A stretch of 32,824 nt of DNA from Candidatus Methanophagales archaeon. GTDB taxonomy: Archaea; Halobacteriota; Syntropharchaeia; Alkanophagales; Methanospirareceae. The position numbers and the translations under genes are program-made. Positions within the stretch are counted from its first letter, which is position 1. Each line of letters begins with the position of its first letter. Below are positions 9,305 through 16,750 of this stretch, piece by piece. The notes under the pieces are model-generated. The model was given only the letters and a program-made list of their open reading frames with translations, searched no databases and was not told where the DNA came from. The stretch lies in the NCBI GenBank assembly GCA_014859735.1, contig JACUTR010000008.1:1-32824 (forward strand). The letters are read 5' to 3'.

Positions 9305-9772
9305 ATGAAGATGAAAATCCGTAACGCCCTCACGGAAGATTTCGAATTTATATTGGATTTAACTCGCCGGAATATGGAAAGAATCGTTACAGAAGAATGG
9401 AATGCTGATTGGGAAAAGGACATTGAACCTAACTTCGTAAAATTGTGGGAAATGCAAGGAGAAAAGAAGATTATTGAGGTAGATAATCGCCGTGTCGGTT
9501 ATTTTTGGTTTGAGCAACATCCTGAGAAGAAGGAAATTTTTATCAACTCGATCCAAATAGTTGAGCAATTCCAGAGAAAGGGTGTAGGAACCGAGGTCAT
9601 AGACGGGCTTCTCAAAGAAGCGATGAATCATAATTTAGAATTCATCAGGGGCATGGTTCAAAAGACTAACATCCATGCGAAGAAATTCTTTGAGAAGAGC
9701 AGGTTTAAATTCATTGAGGAAACAAAAAGTGGAATACTAATCGAAAGGGGATTAAAAGAAAACACCCGATGA
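9305..9772 (+). CDS. GNAT-family N-acetyltransferase
   Basis: IRNALTEDFEFILDLTRRNM ... SIQIVEQFQRKGVGTEVIDGLL ... NIHAKKFFEKSRFKFIEE, with the acetyl-CoA binding Q-x-x-G-x-G/A pattern. Confidence 0.87.
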   Translation: MKMKIRNALTEDFEFILDLTRRNMERIVTEEWNADWEKDIEPNFVKLWEMQGEKKIIEVDNRRVGYFWFEQHPEKKEIFINSIQIVEQFQRKGVGTEVIDGLLKEAMNHNLEFIRGMVQKTNIHAKKFFEKSRFKFIEETKSGILIERGLKENTR

Positions 9773-10770
9773 TCAAAATCAATAAGCCGTTAGAAAGATG
9801 CAAATTGGAAAAAACCCCTGCTTTTACCGATCCACGATATGGATGTGCACCAGAAGCGCGCTCTATACGTGAGCATCTCGAAAGAGGTGTGGTAACTATA
9901 GACAAGCCTGCGGGGCCAACATCCCATGAAGTTGTTGCGTGGGTAACTGATATCCTGAAGATAGACAAGGCGGCGCATACCGGAACACTTGACCCAAAGG
10001 TTACCGGAGTGCTGCTTGTCTTGCTCGGGGCGGCAACGAAGTTAGCTGATACGTTTCTTGGCGATAAGGAGTATGTGTGCGTGATGAAACTGCATCGGGA
10101 GGTGGACGAGGATAAACTGAGAAAGGTAAGCGAGGAATTTGTGGGCAGGATCTATCAAAGACCGCCATTGAAGTCCGCGGTCAAAAGGCAGATAAGGATA
10201 AGAACCGTGCACTTCATCGAGATACAAGAGATAGAGGGTCAGAATGTCTTGATGAAAGTAGGTTGTGAAGCAGGAACGTACATAAGAATGCTGTGCCATC
10301 ATATCGGGCTCGCGTTGGGGGTAGGTGCGCACATGTCACAGTTGAGGAGGACGAAATCGTTTCCCTTCGATGAGGACACTCTCATCCCGTTACAAGACTT
10401 GAAAGATGCGTATGTCTCTTTAGAGGAAGGAGATGAGAGCCTTCTACGGAGACTCATCATGCCAATGGAATACGCGTTAGGGCACCTACGAGCGATAATT
10501 CTAAAGGATAGTGCGGTTGATGCGATCTGTCATGGTGCGGATCTTACCGCGCCCGGGATTACAAGGATAGAAGAAGGAATAAATAGAGGAAATCCCGTGG
10601 TACTATATACCTTAAAAGGGGAAGCGGTGGGCATCGGCGAAGCAACGATGAACTCGGAAGATATCTACCGAGCTGAACGGGGTATATGTGTAGAGACGAT
10701 GAAAGTATTTATGAAGCCAGGGACATATCCAAAGGGGTGGAAGAGGAGAGCCGAGGTGGCTGAGTGGTAA
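9769..10770 (+). CDS. cbf5: tRNA/rRNA pseudouridine synthase Cbf5 (TruB family)
   Basis: GVVTIDKPAGPTSHEVVAWV, HTGTLDPKVTGVLLVLLGAATK, YVCVMKLHREV, RTKSFPF; PUA-like C-terminus; next to rps13. Confidence 0.96.
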   Translation: MIKINKPLERCKLEKTPAFTDPRYGCAPEARSIREHLERGVVTIDKPAGPTSHEVVAWVTDILKIDKAAHTGTLDPKVTGVLLVLLGAATKLADTFLGDKEYVCVMKLHREVDEDKLRKVSEEFVGRIYQRPPLKSAVKRQIRIRTVHFIEIQEIEGQNVLMKVGCEAGTYIRMLCHHIGLALGVGAHMSQLRRTKSFPFDEDTLIPLQDLKDAYVSLEEGDESLLRRLIMPMEYALGHLRAIILKDSAVDAICHGADLTAPGITRIEEGINRGNPVVLYTLKGEAVGIGEATMNSEDIYRAERGICVETMKVFMKPGTYPKGWKRRAEVAEW

Positions 10771-10853
10771 GGCGCAGGCCTGGAGCTCGTGAGACTAGAC
10801 TAGATAGCCTGTGTTCCGCAAGGAACTCAAGGGTTCAAATCCCTTCCTCGGCG
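10750..10853 (+). tRNA. tRNA-Ser(GGA) with a 20-nt intron at 10786-10805 (position 37/38)
   Basis: Acceptor GCCGAGG/CCTCGGC + G discriminator; anticodon stem CAGGC/GCCTG; long variable arm GTTCC-GCAA-GGAAC; T arm AAGGG TTCAAAT CCCTT; loop CTGGAG+intron+A; BHB-like CUGG/CUAG helix between 3-nt bulges AGC and AUA. Confidence 0.93.
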
Positions 10854-10862
10854 AAACAACAC

Positions 10863-10887
10863 TTTTTCTTTTTAGGAAAAAGAAAAA
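10863..10887 (+). terminator. Perfect 11-bp hairpin (TTTTTCTTTTT-AGG-AAAAAGAAAAA) between tRNA-Ser and rps13
   Basis: Exact inverted repeat with a 3-nt loop; terminator or leader structure. Confidence 0.45.
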
Positions 10888-10897
10888 TACAAGAAAA

Positions 10898-11416
10898 ATG
10901 GGTGAAGAAGAGAAGAGGAGAGAAGAGGAAGAGGAAGAGAAAAAGAGGGAATTCAAGCATATTGTCAGGATTTTGGATACTGACTTAGAGGGTAAACGGA
11001 GCATAGCCTATTCGCTCTGTGGGGTAAAAGGAATAGGTAGGAGAGTAGCGAATGTAATTGCTCTCTCTTCTGGGCTCGATCCGCGGGTAAAAATGGGCGA
11101 GCTCTCCGGTGGTGAAATAGAGCGGCTAAAGAGTGCTATCAGCAGTGCAGAGAAGCGATTGCCGCAGTGGATGCTGAACCGGAGAAAGGATTTACTGAGT
11201 GGAGAGGACCGGCATATAATGGGATCAGACCTCTTAGTAAACTTACGGGAGGACATCAATCTGCTGCGTAAGATAAGGTCGTATCGGGGCATAAGGCATG
11301 AGAGGGGACTGAAAGTGAGGGGTCAACGAACAAAATCAACGGGACGAAAAGGAGCGGTAGTAGGAGTAATAAGAAAGAAGCAATTAGCAGCAGCAAGGGC
11401 TGGGACGAAGAGATAG
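10898..11416 (+). CDS. rps13: 30S ribosomal protein S13
   Basis: FKHIVRILDTDLEGKRSIAYSLCGVKGIGRRVANVI ... RGIRHERGLKVRGQRTKSTGRKG; start at MGEEEKRREEEE rather than the ORF-track start. Confidence 0.97.
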   Translation: MGEEEKRREEEEEEKKREFKHIVRILDTDLEGKRSIAYSLCGVKGIGRRVANVIALSSGLDPRVKMGELSGGEIERLKSAISSAEKRLPQWMLNRRKDLLSGEDRHIMGSDLLVNLREDINLLRKIRSYRGIRHERGLKVRGQRTKSTGRKGAVVGVIRKKQLAAARAGTKR

Positions 11417-11430
11417 ATGAGGTAGATAAA

Positions 11431-11931
11431 ATGGGTCATCCAAAGAGAAGGGGGAAGAGATACGAGAAGCCAAGAAGGCCGTGGGAGATGAAGAGGATAA
11501 AGGAGGAGAAAGAGCTAACCGAGATGTATGGACTCAAGAACAAGAGAGAGATATGGAAAGCCGCGAGCATCATAATAAAATACCGGAGGGAAATAAGAGC
11601 GATTTTAGCGGAGATAGCAGGGATGAAGCCCACAGAGCATACACTGCGAAAGCAAGAAGCCATCTTAGCGGCCTTAAGAAGGCGGGGTATATTGAAGGAG
11701 ACGAGTTTGAGGTTAGAAGATGTTCTGGCGCTGAGGATAGATGATATCCTGGAAAGGAGGCTACAGACAAGGGTATACAAAAAGGGGCTGTCTAATTCGT
11801 TAAAACATGCCCGGCAGCTCATCGTTCACGGTCATATCGCGGTTAATGGAAGAAGGGTCACCATTCCCTCTTATATCATTGATATTGAGGAGGAAGGGAA
11901 GATAGGCTACTATGAGAAAGGAGAGTTTTGA
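11431..11931 (+). CDS. rps4: 30S ribosomal protein S4
   Basis: MGHPKRRGKRYEKPRRPWE; S4 domain RLQTRVYKKGLSNSLKHARQLIVHGHIAVNGRRVTIPSYII. Confidence 0.97.
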   Translation: MGHPKRRGKRYEKPRRPWEMKRIKEEKELTEMYGLKNKREIWKAASIIIKYRREIRAILAEIAGMKPTEHTLRKQEAILAALRRRGILKETSLRLEDVLALRIDDILERRLQTRVYKKGLSNSLKHARQLIVHGHIAVNGRRVTIPSYIIDIEEEGKIGYYEKGEF

Positions 11932-11934
11932 AAA

Positions 11935-12324
11935 ATGACGGGAGAGAGATGGGCAATGGCGCATATATTCTCTTCGTTTAATAACACCGTTATCACGATT
12001 ACTGATATGACCGGTGCAGAGACGATTGCACGAGCTTCTGGCGGGATGATCGCAAAAGCGGACCGTGATGAGAGCTCTCCTTATACCGCGATGCTGATGG
12101 CAACGCAACTTGCGGAGCGATTAAAAGAACGGGAGATAACGGGTATACATGTGAGAGTAAAGGCAGCAGCAGGGCGTAAATCGAGGACCACTGCTCCCGG
12201 CGCACAGGCGGCGATAAGGGCCTTTGCGCGCGCAGGGCTGCGAATAGGGAGAATAGAGGATGTGACGCCGATACCACATGACGGCACCAAGCGCCCCGGT
12301 GGGAAGAGAGGGAGAAGAGTTTAA
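11935..12324 (+). CDS. rps11: 30S ribosomal protein S11
   Basis: [38 protein letters not shown] ... [25 protein letters not shown]. Confidence 0.97.
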   Translation: MTGERWAMAHIFSSFNNTVITITDMTGAETIARASGGMIAKADRDESSPYTAMLMATQLAERLKEREITGIHVRVKAAAGRKSRTTAPGAQAAIRAFARAGLRIGRIEDVTPIPHDGTKRPGGKRGRRV

Positions 12325-12325
12325 C

Positions 12326-12498
12326 TCTCAAACTTTAGGAAAGTTTGATCAAAATGCTTCGCTGTCATTTAAGAAAGTTTGATCAACAAACTAAGCCCTT
12401 ACAGGGCTTGCGGGGTCAACGGGGCGGAGCCCCGTTATTTAGAAAAAGTTTGATCAAAAAGCTGCGCAAGCTTTGCGGGAACTTCAGGAAAGTTTGAA
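12326..12498 (+). repeat. rps11-rpoD intergenic region with three AAAGTTTGATCAA copies, a fourth partial copy and GC-rich palindromes
   Basis: AAAGTTTGATCAA at 12340, 12374 and 12445, truncated AAAGTTTGA at 12489; stem-loops AAGCCCTTACAGGGCTT and AACGGGGCGGAGCCCCGTT. Confidence 0.85.
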
Positions 12499-13155
12499 AT
12501 GGAAGTAAAAATAGTGGCACGTGGGGAAAATGAAGTGGAATTCATGCTTTCAGGTATGAAACCGCGGTTTGCAAATGCACTGAGGAGGGCAATGATTGCC
12601 GAAGTGCCCAAGCTCGCGATTGATGAAGTAGCGATTCATGAGAATACCTCGCTGTTATATGATGAGCAATTAGCGCTGCGGTTAGCTTTGATACCGTTGA
12701 AAACCGACCTGAGCGCCTTTAGTCCCGATGAACAGGTTTCTCTGACGTTAGAGGCGATAAGCCCGGAAAGGGAGGGGTATACGATGGTTTATTCGAAGGA
12801 GCTCATCTCTTCTGATCCCAAAGTGGAAGCTGCTTTTGAGAATATACCCGTGGTGAAGCTGATTTCAGCGGAGCGGGAGATCGGAGGTATCAAATCGATC
12901 GCGAAACAAAAGATTTCTCTCGAAGCGATAGCAAGGCTCGGCAGGGGTAAAGAACATGCGAAATGGCAGCCCGTTACGGTCTGCAGTTACAAAGACGTAG
13001 CAGACGAAGAAGGACCCACGAAGACGTTACTTTTCACCGTTGAGAGTGATGGCTCTTTGCCGGTGGATGAGATCGTAGTAGAAGCGGCGAGGATACTGCG
13101 AGAGAAATGTGAGAGCGTGGTGGAGGAGCTCACAGGGAATAAATTGCAACTATGA
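12499..13155 (+). CDS. rpoD: DNA-directed RNA polymerase subunit D (Rpo3)
   Basis: RFANALRRAMIAEVPKLAIDEVAIHENTSLLYDEQLALRLALIPL ... ARLGRGKEHAKWQPVTVCSYK. Confidence 0.96.
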   Translation: MEVKIVARGENEVEFMLSGMKPRFANALRRAMIAEVPKLAIDEVAIHENTSLLYDEQLALRLALIPLKTDLSAFSPDEQVSLTLEAISPEREGYTMVYSKELISSDPKVEAAFENIPVVKLISAEREIGGIKSIAKQKISLEAIARLGRGKEHAKWQPVTVCSYKDVADEEGPTKTLLFTVESDGSLPVDEIVVEAARILREKCESVVEELTGNKLQL

Positions 13156-13900
13156 AATTGCCGTAAAGGATAGAACTAACAAAACCAGCGGTGACGAAGA
13201 GCATAAAAGGTAAATCAGGTGTAACCCATACTTCTTCGCCGATCTTACCCGCAGCGGCATAACGGTTGAGTTTTTCTCGCACCTCGTTGTCTATCTCCAC
13301 ACCGCCGAAAAGGACCGTTCTCTCCACGTTGCCCGCTTTCTCCTCATACCAATGGACTAATCTCGTATGCTTTACCTTCGAAAGCGCATCAACAGGTAGT
13401 CGATACCCAATGAACAGGTATCTGCGATCTTTTCTCAGCTCGTTGGGGCGTAAATTTGAGAGATTATAAAAAAACAGGGTGAGTGGAACGATGAGCGAGA
13501 GGATGGTTGCGTTTAAAAGCGTGGAGAGTGCAAAAGGAAGAGGTGTGAATCCCGTGTTAAGGGATAGAGAAAGGGGGAAGTGATGCGAAAAGAAGTGGAT
13601 AGGAGGATGTGCGGGAATGAGCAAGGAAATGCAGATGAGCGATTTTGCATCCGCACCACCGAAAAGGTGTAATCTAAAGAAGAGATAAGCGAGTGCAGAG
13701 GTAAAAAGGAGGGAGAAGGTCAAGAGGATGAGGAACGGTATGCGATGGATGAAGAGGTTATACGAGGCGAACGGAATTCCCACCGCGATCATGAGCAGCC
13801 AAAGCCTGTTGGTTACGCTTCTGTTTTTGAGATCCCTCCAAGAGGCATAAATCAGGCAGGAAAAACAAAATACCACAATGAGGATATTTGATTCGACCAT
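13130..13900 (-). CDS. A24-family prepilin peptidase (FlaK/PibD/TadV-like)
   Basis: SWRDLKNRSVTNRLW and GGADAKSLI motifs (catalytic Asp pair) in a multi-TM protein. Confidence 0.85.
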   Translation of the reverse strand: MVESNILIVVFCFSCLIYASWRDLKNRSVTNRLWLLMIAVGIPFASYNLFIHRIPFLILLTFSLLFTSALAYLFFRLHLFGGADAKSLICISLLIPAHPPIHFFSHHFPLSLSLNTGFTPLPFALSTLLNATILSLIVPLTLFFYNLSNLRPNELRKDRRYLFIGYRLPVDALSKVKHTRLVHWYEEKAGNVERTVLFGGVEIDNEVREKLNRYAAAGKIGEEVWVTPDLPFMLFVTAGFVSSILYGNFIVAIYSL

Positions 13901-13923
13901 CTCTTACTCATCTTACGAAGGTA

Positions 13924-14610
13924 TCAGAGGAGAACCTTACTCATCTTCCACGTTGCTTCAAAATCTCTTCTCAGATTCTTTATGCACTCCTCTTCGTGTA
14001 GATACAGTATACCAATATAGAGGGGCTCCTCTTCGTCCCGTGCTAATAATTTCTTGCCATCCATCGCCACCGTATCGTCAATTATAAAACTTTTGCCCGT
14101 TCTGCTTATGCTGGGGGTGTATCTGATCTCAATATCCTCTTTGTACTTATTTCTGAGCGCTTTCGCTTCTTCTATCTCTTCTATCTCCTCCTCGCCACCA
14201 AAGATCATCCTTATCTTCGACCCGCTCTTTATCCTCTCCTCGTAATATCGTCTATACGGCTCTTCTAAAACCCCGAGCCCGCTGAGCATCATTGATAGAG
14301 CATCCACCTTCACTTCTCTTCCTGCTATAATGCTCGCCATATAGGAAACAATCCACTTACGGCTACAATGAAGCGTTATGCGCCCTTTTTCTAGTTTTAG
14401 CCCATATTTCCCATAGTTATCCTCATATACTCTGTAAAAATCCTCGACTTGTTTCTCCCGTACCGAAAAATCGTCAGGCTCATAGAGCTCTCTTAGATAC
14501 TCCTCATGCTCCTCAAAGAGTATCCTGGGGTGCACCGGTATCTGCTCATTCTGCACAAGCAGAGGTGATTGGTTTCGTCCTGATTCTGGGTATTCTTCTT
14601 TCCGCATCAA
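13924..14610 (-). CDS. Conserved hypothetical cytosolic protein; true start probably downstream of 14610
   Basis: Long ORF with normal composition; N-terminal 16-18 codons are antisense to the hydrophobic core of the 14565 ORF; an internal GTG (VQNEQIPVHPRIL) near 14555 is a plausible start. Confidence 0.6.
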   Translation of the reverse strand: MMRKEEYPESGRNQSPLLVQNEQIPVHPRILFEEHEEYLRELYEPDDFSVREKQVEDFYRVYEDNYGKYGLKLEKGRITLHCSRKWIVSYMASIIAGREVKVDALSMMLSGLGVLEEPYRRYYEERIKSGSKIRMIFGGEEEIEEIEEAKALRNKYKEDIEIRYTPSISRTGKSFIIDDTVAMDGKKLLARDEEEPLYIGILYLHEEECIKNLRRDFEATWKMSKVLL

Positions 14611-16658
14611 CCATTTATCTCGCCATTCAAATCCCGGAATGGACGGGGGATTATGAAGCTCAACATACCGCTGAGGTCGCCGGTGACTTCTCAGAACTGA
14701 AGGTGCTCATTGAGGGGATCAAAGGGGAGCGTTTTGAGCGAACGACAACCGTAAAAATGAGTCCTGAAAAAGTCCCTATCTTTGGCGTCGCCCCGCCGGG
14801 CTCAAATCTGGTCTTCAATCCGGGAGCGGAGAAATTCGAGCTCATCGTCCCCGGTGAGGGAGGTGATGGCGGAAGCGGCAATTGGACGATACCTAATTCG
14901 GGATTCACCGATTATTATGACGCAGGTAACTCTAATAAAGTGGATGTCTCCTCTGGCGAGGTAAAGCTTTCATTGCGTGCCGCTGAAAATCTCATGTTAG
15001 ATAATGAGTATAGAGCGTTGCCAGGGGGCACCTATTACTACGACCAGGTTCTCATCAAAAATAATAGCACGTTAGCCATTAATCCCGCGGGATCGGGAGT
15101 TTTGAGAATCTACGCCAATAACATCACGGTAGATTCGAGCTCAAAAATAAGCGCCGATGGATGTGGGGCTCCGGGTGGTGACAGTGACAAAATAGGTTAT
15201 GGTGCAGGTTACGGGAACCCTGGAACTGGTGATGGGGGAGGCGGTGGTGCGGGCTACGGTGGAAACGGTGGAGACGGTGGTTATTATAACGTTGGACCTG
15301 GCGGAGCAGGAGGGGTGGCATACGGGGATGCGATCTCCGAGACGATAGCAATGGGTTCAGGTGGAGGAGGAGGTGCCTCAGGATCGGGCGGATCGGGCGG
15401 ACGCGGTGGAACAGGTGGTGGGGGCATCTGGCTGGATGCCGAGCAAATAACCATCGAGGGCAGCATCTCTGCCAACGGTGAAGCTGGTAAGAGTGGCACT
15501 GGCAGGTCTGCAGGCGGTGGAGGAGGAGGCAGTGGAGGCGGCATCCTGATACGGGGAAAAGATGTTACCATCTCAGGCACGCTCTCTGCCAACGGTAGTA
15601 ATGGAGGAGATGGCTATAAGACATCTCCTTATTTTGGAGGTGGAGGTGGAGGTGGAAGCGGCGGACGGATCAAAGTATTCCATGAATCTGCTCTTAGTGA
15701 TCCAGCGTGGTCGGTGGATGGCGGGACAGGTGGATCCTTGGATGGGTCTGGAAAGGGAAACCCCGGAGAGAATGGTTCCACCGCGAGGATTCCAAGCATG
15801 TACCAGGCGAACCCCCCGCAGACCATTTATTATTCATCCGGTTACTTCGTTTCCACGGTCTATGATACGGGAAATGAGAGTGTACGGTATGGCGAGATGA
15901 TGTGGGACGCTACGTTGAACGGTCAAGAGCTTGTTATGAAGGTCAGAACAGACTGGAATGAAAGCATGGTGTATGCAACTCCCTGGGATGACTGCCCCGG
16001 GCTCTCGTCGAAGAATGGGGAGAACAACATTGAGTTGCGGGGTGTGAGCTCGGTATCACCGGTTGCCCATCGCTACATTCAGTTTCGTGCGGAATGGTCA
16101 ACTGACGATACCAGTAAGACACCTCTTTTGCACGGGTTCAACATCAATTATTCCTTCCCGGCCCAGACTCCTCTTCTGGCAAACGCCTCCGGGAGCATCA
16201 CCTTCAACTCCAACTACCTCTACTATCCCAACCAGAAGATTGTGTACGAGCACGGTGCGGTGATTAAGTCTCAAAAGGAAGGCGGATTTATGCTCCAGGA
16301 ACCTCCTCTTACGATCACCAACAAGAGCGGCATCCCGGCACTGAGAATTTCTATGGTCGAGTTAACCGGTGCGAACTATTCGTACTCCGGTGCAACGGCG
16401 ACATCGGTGAAGAACAGTTACAAAGACTACGATCTGCTCGCCGACTGTTTGAGATACCCTAATTTGAGTATCAACCTCACCACTGAGTATCCTATTGTCT
16501 GGGGTAGCTGGTTTACCAGGGAGTTTGAAGAATCAGGATTTGACGGTTCTTTTTATGATCTCACGGTTACGGCAGAAAAGGTGGTGGTCAACGTGTATGG
16601 CTCTGAGCAGGGAGTCGAGTTGTATCTGGAGAAGACCGGGGTTGAAGTGAAGCTCTAA
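14565..16658 (+). CDS. Glycine-rich surface protein with a type IV pilin-like N-terminal hydrophobic segment
   Basis: (AE)VIGFVLILGILLSASTIYLAIQIPEW resembles archaeal pilin-like cores; central Gly-rich tract (GGGGGAGYGGNGGDGG...); C-terminal domain repeated downstream. Confidence 0.82.
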   Translation: MIGFVLILGILLSASTIYLAIQIPEWTGDYEAQHTAEVAGDFSELKVLIEGIKGERFERTTTVKMSPEKVPIFGVAPPGSNLVFNPGAEKFELIVPGEGGDGGSGNWTIPNSGFTDYYDAGNSNKVDVSSGEVKLSLRAAENLMLDNEYRALPGGTYYYDQVLIKNNSTLAINPAGSGVLRIYANNITVDSSSKISADGCGAPGGDSDKIGYGAGYGNPGTGDGGGGGAGYGGNGGDGGYYNVGPGGAGGVAYGDAISETIAMGSGGGGGASGSGGSGGRGGTGGGGIWLDAEQITIEGSISANGEAGKSGTGRSAGGGGGGSGGGILIRGKDVTISGTLSANGSNGGDGYKTSPYFGGGGGGGSGGRIKVFHESALSDPAWSVDGGTGGSLDGSGKGNPGENGSTARIPSMYQANPPQTIYYSSGYFVSTVYDTGNESVRYGEMMWDATLNGQELVMKVRTDWNESMVYATPWDDCPGLSSKNGENNIELRGVSSVSPVAHRYIQFRAEWSTDDTSKTPLLHGFNINYSFPAQTPLLANASGSITFNSNYLYYPNQKIVYEHGAVIKSQKEGGFMLQEPPLTITNKSGIPALRISMVELTGANYSYSGATATSVKNSYKDYDLLADCLRYPNLSINLTTEYPIVWGSWFTREFEESGFDGSFYDLTVTAEKVVVNVYGSEQGVELYLEKTGVEVKL

Positions 16659-16750
16659 GTATCGAGTTGCAAAAGGTTTTTTTTAAAAAAGAAGAAAAAA
16701 AGGAAAAAATTAAAAGAGGAAAAAACTTCTCTTACACTTTTAGTTATCTC

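Noticed and set aside
10764-10988. ORF MVRRRPGARETRLDSLCSARNSRVQIPSS
   Set aside because: Reads through the tRNA-Ser gene and the S13 leader; the peptide is the usual tRNA-derived artefact
12326-12498. Possible CRISPR mini-array from AAAGTTTGATCAA copies
   Set aside because: Repeats are too short, spacers are irregular (21 and 58 bp) and contain palindromes; no cas genes in the window
15124-15592. Minus-strand Pro-rich and His/Arg-rich ORFs opposite the Gly-rich tract
   Set aside because: Antisense of Gly codons (GGN to NCC); composition is a shadow of the plus-strand gene
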